Source: Pseudotabrizicola sp. (lineage in GTDB: Bacteria > Pseudomonadota > Alphaproteobacteria > Rhodobacterales > Rhodobacteraceae). Taken from it: DNA of 64,000 nucleotides. Below, piece after piece: positions 27,364-37,753 of the stretch. The notes under the pieces were generated by a model that worked only from the letters and a program-made list of their open reading frames with translations, was not told the origin of the DNA and made no database searches. Each line of letters starts with the position of its first letter. The first letter of the stretch is position 1. The stretch is taken from NCBI RefSeq assembly GCF_030684215.1, contig NZ_JAUXOV010000074.1:62001-126000 (forward strand), in the 5' to 3' direction. The position numbers and the translations under genes are program-made.

Positions 27364-28695
27364 TTACCAGTTGTCTTTGAACCATTTCACCACCCGCTTC
27401 AGCGACCGCGCAGGGTAGCGCTCGGTCGGAATTTCAAAGTCCCACCACTCGTCCTGTGGATGCGCCGCGAACAGCGACAGCCCCACGGTTGACGCAAAGG
27501 CCGCCCCTGTTGCCGCCTGCGGCAGGCCTTGCACCCGCAGCGGACGTCCAAGACGCACGCGCTGCCCAAGAATGCGGCTGGCCAGCCCGTCAAGCCCAGG
27601 GATCTGGCTTGCGCCACCGGTCAGCACGATCTGCTGGCTTGGCAGGCTGTCAAAGCCCGCCGCATCCAGACGCGCCCGAACCTCCTCCAGAATTTCCTCG
27701 ACCCGTGGCCGCATGATGCCGATCAGCTCGGTCCGGCTGACCTGACGGCGGTCTTTATCCCAATCGCCGGAATCGCCGCCCACTTCGATCCTCTCGCGGT
27801 CATCCATGCCGGTGGCCTGCACGCCGCCATGCTTGGTCTTGATCCGCTCTGCCACCGCCATTGGCACCATCAGGCCCTTGGAGATATCGCTCGTCACATG
27901 GTCGCCGCCCATCCGCACCGCATCGGCAAAGATCATGTGCTTTTTGATGAACACCGAAATCCCGGTCGACCCGCCGCCCATGTCAATGCACGCCGCGCCC
28001 AGTTCCTGTTCGTCCTCGACCAAAGCCGCAACGCCGGAGACATAGGCAGAGGATGCCATGCCCGCCAGTTCCAGATCACAGCGCTGAATACAGTGCAGGA
28101 TGTTCTGAACCACCGTTCCGTCAACCGAAAGCAGGTGCATATCGGTCGCCAGCCGGTTGCCGATCTGACCGCGCGGATCGCCAAGGCCAGAGCGGTGATC
28201 CAGTGCGAAGTTGACGGGTTGCGCGTGCAAAACCTCGCGCCCCTGCCCGATGTCGGGCACATCACAGGCTGCCAGCACGCGGGCCACATCCTGTTCGGTC
28301 ACGACCGAGTCTTCCAGATCAATCTCACCCGCCAGACCATAGCTGCGCGGCTCGGCCCCCGAAAAACAGGCGATCACATGATCGACACGCACATTCGCCA
28401 TCTTCTGCGCGGCCTGCACCGCGGTTCGTACCGCGCGCTCGGTTTCCGCCATCACCGCGATTTCGCCAAAGCGCACCCCGCGCGACCGCGTGGTGGCTGC
28501 CCCGATCACGCGGAACGACGACTGACCAGCCATCGGGCCTACAGTATCGTCGCCCAAAGAGTCGATCCCGTCAAACCGCAGGATAAGGCAGGCAATTTTC
28601 GATGTGCCAATGTCCAGAATGGCAATGACACCACGTTGCATGGCGGCACGGCGCATGTTCCGCATGGCACGTTGCACCTGATAAAGATCGGTCAT
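27364..28695 (-). CDS. ftsA: Cell division protein FtsA
   Basis: FtsA is the actin-like protein that tethers FtsZ to the membrane and starts divisome maturation. The 443-residue protein has the phosphate-1 motif AILDIGTSKIACLI, the SHS2 insertion, the adenosine motif VVLTGGASQIPGL and a C-terminal amphipathic end (LKRVVKWFKDNW) for membrane binding. It overlaps ftsQ by 4 bp and precedes ftsZ. Confidence 0.97.
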   Translation of the reverse strand: MTDLYQVQRAMRNMRRAAMQRGVIAILDIGTSKIACLILRFDGIDSLGDDTVGPMAGQSSFRVIGAATTRSRGVRFGEIAVMAETERAVRTAVQAAQKMANVRVDHVIACFSGAEPRSYGLAGEIDLEDSVVTEQDVARVLAACDVPDIGQGREVLHAQPVNFALDHRSGLGDPRGQIGNRLATDMHLLSVDGTVVQNILHCIQRCDLELAGMASSAYVSGVAALVEDEQELGAACIDMGGGSTGISVFIKKHMIFADAVRMGGDHVTSDISKGLMVPMAVAERIKTKHGGVQATGMDDRERIEVGGDSGDWDKDRRQVSRTELIGIMRPRVEEILEEVRARLDAAGFDSLPSQQIVLTGGASQIPGLDGLASRILGQRVRLGRPLRVQGLPQAATGAAFASTVGLSLFAAHPQDEWWDFEIPTERYPARSLKRVVKWFKDNW

Positions 28696-29603
28696 AGCTC
28701 GCTCCTGCTGGTGTCGATGCCCTGTGATTGCCGCAACTGGTTCAGCGCATAGGGCGCCAGACGCAGCACGGGGCGATGGTCGGTTCTCAGGTCTACGGTC
28801 AAGATATCGCGCCCCAGCAGATCACCCGCCTGATGCAGGGCGATCAACCGTTCGATGGCGGCAATCGGTTTGTCTTCAGGCAACAGGATGCGCTGGTTGC
28901 GATCCAGCACCACATCCCAGCGGCGTTCGCCCACCCGGACCAGCCCGCGCACGCGCGGCAGGATGGGTGAAGCCGCCGCAAGCAGCGCCAATGCCTCGGG
29001 CGTAGCCGCATCTGCCGCATCCCCCGCGACAATCGGCAAATCCGGCCGGTCAGAGCGCGCGCCAAGGCTGGCCACCCGGTGTCCGGCAGCGTCCAGCATC
29101 TCTATCCCGTCCGCCGTGCGCCACAACAGCGCGGGGACGCGTTCGGTAATCGCCACTTCCAGCACGCCGCCCGACCGCACGATCAAATCGGCCCGCGCGA
29201 TGGCGTCCAACTCGTGGATCCGCCCGCGCGCCGCTTCCAGATCAATGTCAAAGGACGATTGGGGCAGCTTCAGGTCCAGACGCTGCCGCACTACATCGGC
29301 CAATTCAGGCGAAGCGCCGATAACAGACACCAGACCCACCATGAATTCAGGGCGGTTCTGAAACTGCGTGCGCATTTCGGTAATCCCACCAGCGATCATG
29401 TCGCGGCGGTCCTCGTCGGCCAGGAAGATGCCAACTGTCGACACAAGCACAAATGTCGGCACACCCACGCGAAACATGATGCGAAACAGCGGGGTAAGCC
29501 ACAAGCGCTGCATCCGGTAGGCCCAACGCGACGGTGCCGGATCCCGGCGCAGCGGGCCAGCAGCAGATGGCGCGTAACGGGGCGGCGCGCTTAGCGGTCG
29601 CAT
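28692..29603 (-). CDS. ftsQ: Cell division protein FtsQ
   Basis: FtsQ is a bitopic divisome protein linking early and late proteins. The 303-residue protein has a basic cytoplasmic N-terminus, one TM segment at about 40-60, then a POTRA domain (MVGLVSVIGASPELADVVRQRL and following) and the FtsQ beta domain. The ATG at 29603 lies inside the last codons of ddl (13-bp overlap), so translation is coupled. A start 27 nt further upstream is possible but less likely. Confidence 0.94.
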   Translation of the reverse strand: MRPLSAPPRYAPSAAGPLRRDPAPSRWAYRMQRLWLTPLFRIMFRVGVPTFVLVSTVGIFLADEDRRDMIAGGITEMRTQFQNRPEFMVGLVSVIGASPELADVVRQRLDLKLPQSSFDIDLEAARGRIHELDAIARADLIVRSGGVLEVAITERVPALLWRTADGIEMLDAAGHRVASLGARSDRPDLPIVAGDAADAATPEALALLAAASPILPRVRGLVRVGERRWDVVLDRNQRILLPEDKPIAAIERLIALHQAGDLLGRDILTVDLRTDHRPVLRLAPYALNQLRQSQGIDTSRSEL

Positions 29604-30508
29604 GAGGCATCCTCCACGATCCAGCGGCACAAATCCGGGAACGGCATGCCCATATGCGCCGCCTGCTCGGGCGACAGTGAAGTGGGCGTCATCCCCGGCT
29701 GGGTGTTGGTCTCAAGCAGGATCAGGCCTGCAAGACCCTTGCTTTCATCCCAGCGGATATCGGTGCGGCTCAAGCCACGGCACCCCAGTGCCCTGTGCGC
29801 ACGCAAAGAGTAGTCAAGGCACGCGGCCTCGATCTCGGCGGGAATTTTTGCAGGCAATTCGTGACGGCTGCCGCCGGGTTTGTATTTGGCATCATAATCA
29901 TACCAGCCATCGGTGATAATGTCGGTCACACATAGTGCCCGGTCGGCCATGACACTGACCGAAAACTCACGCCCCGGCGCATAGGCCTCCACCATTACCT
30001 GCGCCGGCATCTGAGACGACAACCGTGGCGCATTGCTGCCCGGATGCACGATGTAGACGCCAACCGATGAGCCCTCGCTATTGGGTTTGACCACATAGGG
30101 CGGCGGCAGAACATGGCCTTGTTCGACCTGTTCGCGCGGCACGATCACCGACTCTGCCACCGGCAGACCGGCAGCGCGATACACGTCTTTGGTGCGCTGC
30201 TTGTCCATAGCCAGAGAGGACGCCAGCACACCGGAATGGGTGTAAGGAATCCGCAACCATTCAAGAATACCCTGCACGCAACCGTCTTCGCCCCAGCGGC
30301 CATGCAGGGCGTTGAAGACAACATCGGGTTTGATTTCAACCAGCCGTGCGGGCAGGTCCGGGCCTGCATCGACCTCGACCACGTCAAATCCCGCCTCGCG
30401 CAACGCATGCCCACAGGCTTTGCCTGTCGACAAGGAAACCTCCCGCTCTGCGGAAAGCCCACCTTTTATGACCGCTACGCGGGACACCCTGCCAGATGCG
30501 CCCGCCAT
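29591..30508 (-). CDS. ddl: D-alanine-D-alanine ligase
   Basis: Ddl makes the D-Ala-D-Ala dipeptide for peptidoglycan with ATP. The 305-residue protein has the N-terminal motif VIKGGLSAEREVSLSTGK, the HGRWGEDG loop, the ATP-grasp segment VVKPNSEGSSVGV and the metal-binding LILLETNTQPGMT. It lies between murB and ftsQ, its standard dcw position. Confidence 0.96.
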   Translation of the reverse strand: MAGASGRVSRVAVIKGGLSAEREVSLSTGKACGHALREAGFDVVEVDAGPDLPARLVEIKPDVVFNALHGRWGEDGCVQGILEWLRIPYTHSGVLASSLAMDKQRTKDVYRAAGLPVAESVIVPREQVEQGHVLPPPYVVKPNSEGSSVGVYIVHPGSNAPRLSSQMPAQVMVEAYAPGREFSVSVMADRALCVTDIITDGWYDYDAKYKPGGSRHELPAKIPAEIEAACLDYSLRAHRALGCRGLSRTDIRWDESKGLAGLILLETNTQPGMTPTSLSPEQAAHMGMPFPDLCRWIVEDASCDR

Positions 30509-30570
30509 TTTACTGCCTCTCGGGTCACATTACGGACCCTTATTCTTGTTATTTTGCGGCTGGTTGGGCG

Positions 30571-31491
30571 TTACGCTTCACCAACCCGCATGATTTCCCA
30601 CTCTAACGTGATACCGCTGGTTTGGAAAACCTTTTTTCGCACATCTTCGCCCAGATTTTCCAGATCAGCGGCAGTTGCGCCACCAGCGTTGATCAGGAAA
30701 TTGGAATGCATGGGGCTCATTTGCGCTCCACCAAGGGTTGCGCCCCGCATTCCCGCGTCATCAATCACCTTCCACGCCTTTAACTCGTGGCTGTCATCGG
30801 CCCTGCCCGTTGAGGAATGGCCGACCGGATTACGAAAAGTTGATCCGGCGCTGCGCTCTTTGGTGGGCTGGCTGGCGTCGCGTTTGGCGATCTGGTCTTC
30901 CATGCGCTGTTGAAGGGCATCCGGCGCGCCCTGCCCCGCGCGAAAGGTGGCGCTGACCACAACAGCGCCTTCGGGCAGGTCAGACTGGCGATACCGAAGG
31001 TTCAGCGCGGCGGCAGGCATATCAACCACCCGACCATCCCGCATCACCACCCTTACCATTTCCAGCACATCGGCCACATAAGACCCGTAACACCCGGCGT
31101 TCATCCGCACCGCCCCGCCAATACTGCCCGGAATGGTGCGCAGAAATGTCAGATCCAGCCCGGCTTCGGCCGCTTTGCGCGCCACATGCGCATCCAAAGC
31201 TGCGGCCCCGGCTGTGACGGTTGTGCCTTCGGTCGCAATCCCGTTGAACCCGCGACCAAGCCGGATCACCACCGCGCGCAAACCGCCATCGCGCACGATA
31301 AGGTTCGACCCGACGCCCATCGGAAACACCGCAATTTCGGGCGACAATGCCGCCAGAAAGCTGGCAAGATCGTCCTCATCCGCAGGCTGAAACAGCCAGT
31401 CCGCAGGCCCACCGACACGCAGCCATGTCAGATCAGCCAAGGTTCGGTTCGGGGTCAGGGTGCCGCGGGGGGTGGGAAGGGTCTGGGTCAT
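30571..31491 (-). CDS. murB: UDP-N-acetylenolpyruvoylglucosamine reductase MurB
   Basis: MurB reduces UDP-GlcNAc-enolpyruvate to UDP-MurNAc with NADPH and FAD. The 306-residue protein has the FAD-binding [10 protein letters not shown] and [12 protein letters not shown], the [16 protein letters not shown] loop, and the catalytic Ser in [10 protein letters not shown]. The ATG at 31491 has AAGGGG upstream. A hairpin terminator at 31542-31570 separates it from the PRC-barrel gene, so murB-ddl-ftsQ-ftsA may start from a promoter in 31492-31541. Confidence 0.96.
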   Translation of the reverse strand: MTQTLPTPRGTLTPNRTLADLTWLRVGGPADWLFQPADEDDLASFLAALSPEIAVFPMGVGSNLIVRDGGLRAVVIRLGRGFNGIATEGTTVTAGAAALDAHVARKAAEAGLDLTFLRTIPGSIGGAVRMNAGCYGSYVADVLEMVRVVMRDGRVVDMPAAALNLRYRQSDLPEGAVVVSATFRAGQGAPDALQQRMEDQIAKRDASQPTKERSAGSTFRNPVGHSSTGRADDSHELKAWKVIDDAGMRGATLGGAQMSPMHSNFLINAGGATAADLENLGEDVRKKVFQTSGITLEWEIMRVGEA

Positions 31492-31541
31492 GCCCCTTGG
31501 TATCCGCGCGCGACCCAAAAATACAAGTCCCCCAAATGCAA

Positions 31542-31570
31542 AGGCGGGCGCAGCAATGCCGCGCCCGCCT
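31542..31570 (-). terminator. Terminator-like hairpin after the PRC-barrel gene
   Basis: AGGCGGGCGC and GCGCCCGCCT form a 10-bp stem around a 9-nt loop; on the minus strand it is followed by TTGCATTTGG. It lies 25 nt after the PRC-barrel stop and 50 nt before murB, inside the dcw cluster. Confidence 0.65.
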
Positions 31571-31594
31571 CGTCAAAGGATATCAATCAGCTTG

Positions 31595-31978
31595 TTACAG
31601 CCAATAGGGGGCCACGCCGTAATGCTCGTGGCTGCGCTTTTGCCAGTCACGGTTTTCACGCCAAGTTTCATCCTGCTTTGGCGCAGCTTCAAGCTGCTCT
31701 TTGGTCAGATCCGTGACATAGCCGTCGCGCGAATGATCGTATGTCAGCTTGCCAAAAGGGATGGCGTGATGGTCACTGCCAAGCCCCAGAAAGCCGCCGA
31801 ACTCCAGCACACCGTAAACGGTTCTTCCGGATGCTGCGTCGATCATGACATCATCAATATGGCCCAGATCGTCGCCAGCGGGGCTGTAAACGCGGGTGCC
31901 TTGAATCGTCTTGCCAGAAATCAGCGCATTGCCGTCGGGCATTGTCGATGTCTTGTTTGCAAAAGATTGGGTCTGCAT
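31595..31978 (-). CDS. PRC-barrel domain protein
   Basis: The 127-residue protein has a PRC-barrel core: ALISGKTIQGTRVYSPAGDDLGHIDDVMID, then RTVYGVLEFGGFLGLGSDHHAIPFGKL. This fold is found in RimM, photosynthetic reaction-centre H subunit and many stress proteins. GGAGG sits before the ATG at 31978. It is divergent from the small membrane gene at 32169. Neither belongs to the standard dcw set, so the pair looks like an insertion between murC/DUF2484 and murB. The function is unknown, and a stress-related role is only inference. Confidence 0.85.
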   Translation of the reverse strand: MQTQSFANKTSTMPDGNALISGKTIQGTRVYSPAGDDLGHIDDVMIDAASGRTVYGVLEFGGFLGLGSDHHAIPFGKLTYDHSRDGYVTDLTKEQLEAAPKQDETWRENRDWQKRSHEHYGVAPYWL

Positions 31979-32168
31979 AGCAAGTCCTCCATTTTTGGCG
32001 CAGGCCGCCAGAGTGGTCTGACAATCTGCCTTGATGGAGAAACAACGGTGATACCCGCCAAAGGGTTCCGGTTCATCTGCCCCGCTGAGGTGTTGACCCG
32101 ACGTGAGGAACCATAGCCTCAACTGGCGCGTTTAAGGGGGACATCATGGATCATAAAAGGAAAATCCT

Positions 32169-32468
32169 ATGACATTTCCATATTTGCGATCAACGATTGT
32201 GCCGCTTGCCGTTGGATGTGTGGCCGGGGCGGTCATCATCGCAGGGCTGACCGCAGGCTTTTACGGCTGGCAGCTTTTCGCCGTGGCAGGCGTGATTGGT
32301 CTGGCCGCTGGCGTGCCGTTCGGGCTGTGGAATGTGCGCCGGATGCGTGCCACCGATCCGTTGATCCGCCCGGAAAGCGCCACGATGGACCCGACCGCTT
32401 CGGCGCGCGCGATTGATCCACGCCGGGCCGAGCCTTATCCGGCAGCACCCGATCAGGGGCAGGCGTGA
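32169..32468 (+). CDS. Small two-helix membrane protein of unknown function
   Basis: The 99-residue protein has two hydrophobic helices (about 10-32 and 36-54) and a polar, Pro/Ala-rich C-terminal tail. AAAGGA lies 6 nt upstream of the ATG. It is the only plus-strand gene inside the minus-strand dcw cluster. It shares a 190-bp divergent promoter region with the PRC-barrel gene and ends at a strong bidirectional terminator. No family is recognised. Confidence 0.7.
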   Translation: MTFPYLRSTIVPLAVGCVAGAVIIAGLTAGFYGWQLFAVAGVIGLAAGVPFGLWNVRRMRATDPLIRPESATMDPTASARAIDPRRAEPYPAAPDQGQA

Positions 32469-32472
32469 CCGT

Positions 32473-32498
32473 TCAGCGGCAGATCACTCTGCCGCTGA
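32473..32498. terminator. Hairpin between the convergent small membrane gene and DUF2484
   Basis: An 11-bp perfect stem (TCAGCGGCAGA / TCTGCCGCTGA) with a TCAC loop lies between two convergent genes. The plus strand continues TCATTCTG, so the U-tract is weak. Confidence 0.6.
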
Positions 32499-32756
32499 TC
32501 ATTCTGCCGGGGTGCCGCCCTTTGTCTTGATCCAGCGCCAAAGATGGATCAGCGGCCAGCGCAACACGCTGGCTCCGGCAGCAAGGATCAACAGGCCCCA
32601 GATAGGGCCACTTTGCACTGTGACCCAACCCAGAAGCGGAATGCCAATGGCAATCAGCGCATAGGCTGCGCGCCAATGGTGGTCGCGACTTGGAAACATT
32701 GCGATAACATTCGCAATCAATAGCCAGATCAACGCAGCTGTCAAAGCAGGGGTCAT
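32499..32756 (-). CDS. DUF2484 family membrane protein
   Basis: The 85-residue protein has three hydrophobic segments ([49 protein letters not shown]) and fits DUF2484, a Rhodobacterales family usually found between murC and murB. It overlaps murC by 4 bp, so it is translated with the wall genes. The function is unknown. Confidence 0.85.
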   Translation of the reverse strand: MTPALTAALIWLLIANVIAMFPSRDHHWRAAYALIAIGIPLLGWVTVQSGPIWGLLILAAGASVLRWPLIHLWRWIKTKGGTPAE

Positions 32757-34165
32757 GCCGCTTTCTCCGTCAGTTTGGCGGGCAATGCATTGGCCCAGGT
32801 GCTGATGGTGCCCGCGCCCAGGCAGACGAAGATGTCACCGGGCCGGGCCTGTTCACGGAACAACCGGGCAAGGTCGGCCTCGTCGATCACCGCGCGGGCG
32901 TGGCGGTGACCATGGGCGATCAGCCCGGCCACCAGATCATCACGGCTGGCACCGGGAATGGGGTCTTCGCCCGCCGCATAAACCTCGGCGATGCCCACGA
33001 CATCGGCCTCGTTGAAGCAGGTGCAGAAATCGTCGAACAAGGACGACAGGCGACTGTAGCGGTGCGGTTGATGCACCGCGATCACCCGGCCCGTCGTCGA
33101 TTGGCGCGACGCGCGCAGCACAGCAGCAATCTCGACCGGGTGGTGGCCGTAATCGTCGATGATGGTGACGCCATTGACTTCGGCCACCTTGGTAAAGCGG
33201 CGGTTCACCCCGGCAAAGCTGGCCAGAGCCTCACGGATTTCGTCCTTTTTCATGCCCAGATGGCGTGCGACCGCGACCGCCGACAGCGCGTTGGAGACGT
33301 TGTGATCCCCCGGCATCGGCAAGACACAGCCTTCAATTTTCGAACCTTCACCTTCGTTGTTGAGCAGGATATCGAACAATGCCTTGCCATTTTCGAACCT
33401 AAGGTTCACCGCCCGCACATCAGCCTGCGCATTGAACCCAAAAGTCACGATCCGGCGGTCGGCGACACGTCCCACCAGCGCCTGAACCTCGGCATGATCG
33501 GTGCAGCACACGGCCAGACCATAGAACGGAATGTTAGACACAAAATCGAGGAAGCCTTTGCGCAGCGCGTCAAAGCTGCCCCAATGCTCCATATGCTCGG
33601 GGTCGATATTAGTCACGATCGCAATGGTGGCGGGCAGGCGGTTGAACGACCCGTCAGACTCGTCCGCCTCTACCACCATCCACTCACCCGCGCCCGCACG
33701 CGCGTTGGAGCCATAGGAATGGATCACGCCGCCGTTGATCACGGTCGGATCAAACCCGCCCTTGTCCAGAAGCGTAGCGACCATCGTTGTTGTGGTGGTT
33801 TTGCCATGCGTGCCCGCTACCGCGATGTTGGAGCGCATCCGCATCAACTCGGCCAGCATCTCGGCGCGGCGCACCACGGGCAGCTTGCGCCGCCGGGCTT
33901 CTTCCAGTTCCGGATTGCCCTTTTTGATGGCCGAAGAAATCACGATCACCGCCGCATTGCCGATGTTCTCGGCTGCCTGACCTTCAAAGACCGTCGCGCC
34001 CAGCGACACCAGACGGTCGGTGATCTTGCTGGCCTTGGCGTCAGACCCCTGCACAGTATAGCCTTGGGTCATCAGCACCTCGGCGATGCCGGACATGCCG
34101 ATACCGCCAATCCCCACAAAGTGAATCGGGCCAAGTTCCAGCGGCAATTTGGTTGCTGCATTCAT
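32753..34165 (-). CDS. murC: UDP-N-acetylmuramate-L-alanine ligase MurC
   Basis: MurC adds L-Ala to UDP-MurNAc, the first amino acid of the stem peptide. The 470-residue Mur ligase has the N-terminal [17 protein letters not shown], the ATP motif GTHGKTTTT, the central DESDGSF, and the C-terminal [10 protein letters not shown]. It overlaps murG and DUF2484 by 4 bp on either side, which points to one translationally coupled operon. Confidence 0.98.
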   Translation of the reverse strand: MNAATKLPLELGPIHFVGIGGIGMSGIAEVLMTQGYTVQGSDAKASKITDRLVSLGATVFEGQAAENIGNAAVIVISSAIKKGNPELEEARRRKLPVVRRAEMLAELMRMRSNIAVAGTHGKTTTTTMVATLLDKGGFDPTVINGGVIHSYGSNARAGAGEWMVVEADESDGSFNRLPATIAIVTNIDPEHMEHWGSFDALRKGFLDFVSNIPFYGLAVCCTDHAEVQALVGRVADRRIVTFGFNAQADVRAVNLRFENGKALFDILLNNEGEGSKIEGCVLPMPGDHNVSNALSAVAVARHLGMKKDEIREALASFAGVNRRFTKVAEVNGVTIIDDYGHHPVEIAAVLRASRQSTTGRVIAVHQPHRYSRLSSLFDDFCTCFNEADVVGIAEVYAAGEDPIPGASRDDLVAGLIAHGHRHARAVIDEADLARLFREQARPGDIFVCLGAGTISTWANALPAKLTEKAA

Positions 34166-35262
34166 TGTGGGGCTCCTTCTGCGAGGGCTTCAACAAGGGC
34201 GACCAAGCGGTCGGTGGCATCGGGGCGGCCCTGTGACAGGGCATTGGCAGCCATCCGGTTTGCGGCATCGGGCTGCGACAGCACCGCCGCCATGTGGCTG
34301 CTGAGTGTTTCGGCGTCAAGCGCCTTTTCCGGGATGACGATGGCTGCTTGCGCTGCCGCCAGCCCGCGCGCATTGGCCGATTGATGATCCCCCGTCGCCG
34401 CGGCATAGGGGATCAGGATGGCCGGACGCCCGATCACTGAAATATCCGCAATCGACGACGCCCCAGAGCGCGAGATCACCAATTGCGCCTCGCTCAGACG
34501 CGCCGGAATGTCGTTGAAAAACGGCTGCACCTCGGCCCGGACACCCGCATCGGAATAGGCTTGCACCACCCGGTCCAGATCTTCGGCCCGCGCCTGATGC
34601 GCCACCCGCAGGTTGCGGCGGATGGCATCGGGTAGCGCCGCTACCGCGTCCGGCACCACGTCAGACAAGATGCGCGCGCCCTGACTTCCGCCCATCACAA
34701 CCAGACTCATCGGGTAGTCACCGGGCGCGATATAGCCTGCCCCAGCCCGGTCAAGCACGGCCAGACGCACCGGGTTTCCGGTATGCTCACCCTGCACGCC
34801 ATCTGGCAGATCGGTCGGCCATGTGCCGCAGGCCACCCGGTTCACGCGGGGCGCAAACAACTGGTTCACCCGCCCAAGCACGCCATTTTGTTCGTGAATC
34901 ATCCGTGGACGCCGCAACACCCACGCGGCACCAAGCGCCGGGATGGTCGGATATCCGCCAAACCCCACCACCACCGCAGGCCGGTCGCGCAGTTGCCCAA
35001 CAATCGCCGCCAGCACCCCGCCCACGACGCGGAACGGCACAGCAAGTTTGGCACCAAGCCCACCGCGCGCGAATGTGGCCGAGGCCACCTGCTCCACCAC
35101 CACCACATGCGGAAACCCACCCGCATAGCGCGCGCCACGCGCATCGGTCGACAACTTGACCCGCCAGCCCTTGCGCACCATCGCCTCGGCCAAGGCCTGC
35201 GCGGGAAACATGTGCCCCCCGGTGCCCCCGGCCGCGATCAGCAAAAGCGGTCCCCCTGTCAT
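34162..35262 (-). CDS. murG: UDP-GlcNAc:lipid I glycosyltransferase MurG
   Basis: MurG makes lipid II from lipid I at the inner face of the membrane. The 366-residue GT28 enzyme has the G-loop [20 protein letters not shown], the second G-loop [17 protein letters not shown], and the UDP-GlcNAc site in [19 protein letters not shown]. Its start overlaps the ftsW stop (TGATG) and its stop overlaps murC. Confidence 0.97.
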   Translation of the reverse strand: MTGGPLLLIAAGGTGGHMFPAQALAEAMVRKGWRVKLSTDARGARYAGGFPHVVVVEQVASATFARGGLGAKLAVPFRVVGGVLAAIVGQLRDRPAVVVGFGGYPTIPALGAAWVLRRPRMIHEQNGVLGRVNQLFAPRVNRVACGTWPTDLPDGVQGEHTGNPVRLAVLDRAGAGYIAPGDYPMSLVVMGGSQGARILSDVVPDAVAALPDAIRRNLRVAHQARAEDLDRVVQAYSDAGVRAEVQPFFNDIPARLSEAQLVISRSGASSIADISVIGRPAILIPYAAATGDHQSANARGLAAAQAAIVIPEKALDAETLSSHMAAVLSQPDAANRMAANALSQGRPDATDRLVALVEALAEGAPQ

Positions 35263-36425
35263 CAGCGGCCCCTGCGCAGAATGTCGCCAATCTCACCCTG
35301 CGGCCGCGTGCGGGTCAGCGCAAGAAGCATGCCCACCGTGATACCCGCCGCGATGACCGATGACCCGCCATAGCTCACAAAAGGCAGCGTCATCCCCTTC
35401 GCGGGCAGCAGGCGCACCGCCACGCCCATGTTGATCATCGCCTGCACCCCGAAAATGCAGGCAAGCCCCGTGCCCGCCAGCCGGATGAACGGATCGCGCT
35501 CGCGCATCAGGCGGAACAGCGACCGCACGACGATCGTGGCATACAGCGTCAGAATGATCAGCACCAGAATCAGCCCGTATTCCTCAGCTGCGACGGCGAT
35601 GATGAAGTCGGTATGCGCGTCCGGCAGCGTCCATTTGACCTGACCCTCGCCCACGCCGACACCAAAGAACCCGCCCTCTTGAATGGCGTTGGTGGCATAG
35701 CCGATCTGGCTGCGCGGGTCGATTTCCGGGTTCAGAAACCCGTCGATCCGCCGCGCGAAGTGCTCTGAACTTTCATAGGCAATGGTGCCGCCAAAGCTGA
35801 CAAGCCCCAGAATGATCGCGATAAGCGTCATCGGGGCCCCGGCCACGAAATAGATCACGCCCCAGCCGAACAGGATCAGCGCCGCCTGACCAAAGTCGGG
35901 CTGGATGACCAGCAGCAACAGCACCACCACCGTCAGGCCAAAGGACACTGTCTTGCCCGGAGGACCGTTCAGATCCTGACTGGCCGCCATCAGCCATGCC
36001 ACGATCACCATGAAACCCGGTTTCAGGAATTCAGACGGCTGCACCGATGCAAAACCAAACGAGAACCAGCGCACCGCACCCTTGCCAAAATCGGTTCCAA
36101 AGAATGGCAGCAGCATCATGGCGACAAAGGCGCCCGCAAAGCCGATGACCCCCAGACGGCGGATCATCGGAGGCGGCATCATCGACACGCCTGCCATCGC
36201 AATCAGCGCAACAACGCCAAAAACCGCCTGTCGCTGCACATAATAGAAATCATTCAACCCGTTGCGACTGGCCAGCGGCACCGATGCCGCAAGCCCCAGC
36301 AAAAGCCCGATGCCAAACAGCACCATGATCGCCGTCAGCGACCATTTGTCTATCGTGCGCCACCAACGTGGAATAACAGGCTCTGTCACCCTAACGGGAC
36401 TGGAGCCATAGACCATTTCAGTCAT
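35262..36425 (-). CDS. ftsW: SEDS-family peptidoglycan polymerase FtsW
   Basis: FtsW is the division-specific SEDS glycosyltransferase that works with FtsI. The 387-residue protein has about ten TM helices and SEDS signatures: [16 protein letters not shown] (catalytic loop region), [28 protein letters not shown] near the end. It lies between the methyltransferase insertion and murG. The 257 bp upstream (36426-36682) has no gene but contains a motif at 36474-36490 that resembles the gene-end element. Confidence 0.97.
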   Translation of the reverse strand: MTEMVYGSSPVRVTEPVIPRWWRTIDKWSLTAIMVLFGIGLLLGLAASVPLASRNGLNDFYYVQRQAVFGVVALIAMAGVSMMPPPMIRRLGVIGFAGAFVAMMLLPFFGTDFGKGAVRWFSFGFASVQPSEFLKPGFMVIVAWLMAASQDLNGPPGKTVSFGLTVVVLLLLVIQPDFGQAALILFGWGVIYFVAGAPMTLIAIILGLVSFGGTIAYESSEHFARRIDGFLNPEIDPRSQIGYATNAIQEGGFFGVGVGEGQVKWTLPDAHTDFIIAVAAEEYGLILVLIILTLYATIVVRSLFRLMRERDPFIRLAGTGLACIFGVQAMINMGVAVRLLPAKGMTLPFVSYGGSSVIAAGITVGMLLALTRTRPQGEIGDILRRGR

Positions 36426-36473
36426 GGGAAAACCGCCTGTAATGCCTGCACTGCCGATTGCCCGTTTGCCGGG

Positions 36474-36490
36474 TCTGGCTCAAATACTAA
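36474..36490 (+). repeat. Gene-end AAATACTC motif, copy upstream of ftsW
   Basis: TCTGGCTCAAATACTAA resembles the copy at 59812-59834 (CTTGGCTCAAATACTT). Unlike the other copies it does not follow a gene on its own strand; it sits in the gap between ftsW and the inserted methyltransferase gene. Confidence 0.35.
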
Positions 36491-36682
36491 CCAAGAACGC
36501 GGCGCAAAGCCAGAAGAAAGCGGACCGCCCCACGCGTGATCGATCGTGTTTTGTCAGCGGCACCAAGCGGACCATCCCTCTGCATCAGTGGCAAACGCCC
36601 GCCTGCAACAGACCGCACAGGCTCAATCTATGCCCCTGCGCGGCAATTCTGGTAGCGACTTCGCGCAAGGAAGAAGCGAACG

Positions 36683-37588
36683 CTACCGCGACAAAACAGC
36701 CAAAAACTCATTTGCCCCATGAACCGTCTGATAAACCCGCAAGGGTTTCAAGGAGATGAGGTCGATTTTCCTGAGCAGCGCAATGTTAAGAGCAAAGCTG
36801 TCAGGCGTGAACTGCCACGCGTGAACATCGACATAGCCACCATTGCTGTTCTGCCACTCCTGTATCGAGGCGGCCAGACGGTCAGTGTCAGTTCCGCTTG
36901 GCACTCCGTGATCCTTGCGCCAGTGCCGTGCAGGATCGTTGTGTGTGGTCAGCGCGCGGTGTTCGATCACGCTGGCCAAGGTATGGACTTTTCTTTTCTC
37001 TACATGGGCTTGGAGAATTTCGGCAATCGTGGTCGGGCTGATAAAATGATCGAAGCAATATCGACAGTCTGGGATCATAAGGGCATAAACGCCGTCATGC
37101 GTCAGGATTTTCTCGACATCCAGAAGATGCCTGACAAGATCCGGCGTGTGCTCGATCGCATGGCTCGAAATAATCAGTTTGAACTTTTCGGCCACGACGG
37201 AAAGGTCTGCTTTAGTTGAGAAAAAATCTATGTATGGGACTGTCTGGGCATTTCGGTTCAATTCGCTGGCGCGCTTTCTAAGCGCGGCTTGATCCAGCAC
37301 ATCGAAATGCTTAACGTGCGTTTGCTCTAGAAGTGGGGCGTCAAAGGCCCCGATCTCCAACGCAGGCCGGATTTCGTTCAAAAGTTTGATAAAGTCAAAA
37401 CGGTTGCGAACCGGGCAGGATTGTCGCCCCTCTTTTTTACCGTGCTGCGCATAGTGATCTTCAAGAGTCGTATCGTCCATATCCGCAAGATCCGGATGAA
37501 GCTTGCGATAGGTTTTCGCACACCAGGTGTCAGGAAAATGGGTCGAAGCCCACCCGCCTGCTTGCTCTGATTTTCCAAACAAATTCAA
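36683..37588 (-). CDS. Class I SAM-dependent methyltransferase-like protein inserted in the dcw cluster
   Basis: The 301-residue protein has a C-terminal methyltransferase-like domain. RPALEIGAFDAPLL stands for motif I, then YIDFFSTKADLS, LIISSHAIEHTPDLVRHL (SHAIEH as in Methyltransf_11/23), and VYALMIPDCRYCFDH. An N-terminal extension (about 1-75) contains YRKLHPDL and YAQHGKKEGR, a pattern seen in surface-polysaccharide proteins. Sampled base composition is near 50% GC against more than 60% in the neighbours, which suggests recent acquisition. It stands between murD and ftsW, normally adjacent genes. The substrate is unknown; a glycan is a guess from domain type. Confidence 0.8.
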   Translation of the reverse strand: MNLFGKSEQAGGWASTHFPDTWCAKTYRKLHPDLADMDDTTLEDHYAQHGKKEGRQSCPVRNRFDFIKLLNEIRPALEIGAFDAPLLEQTHVKHFDVLDQAALRKRASELNRNAQTVPYIDFFSTKADLSVVAEKFKLIISSHAIEHTPDLVRHLLDVEKILTHDGVYALMIPDCRYCFDHFISPTTIAEILQAHVEKRKVHTLASVIEHRALTTHNDPARHWRKDHGVPSGTDTDRLAASIQEWQNSNGGYVDVHAWQFTPDSFALNIALLRKIDLISLKPLRVYQTVHGANEFLAVLSR

Positions 37589-37753
37589 CTCGCAACCCCT
37601 TTCGAAACTCGCTCATGACAAGAGTACGTCATAGCAGTTGTCTTGCAAGCTGATTCACAGGGGTGGGTTGAACGACCATGCGGCAGGGGATGAAAAGGCG
37701 TGATGCCCTTGCGCGCAAAGAAGTTGTACCAGCACCCGCCCCTCTTGCCGCTG

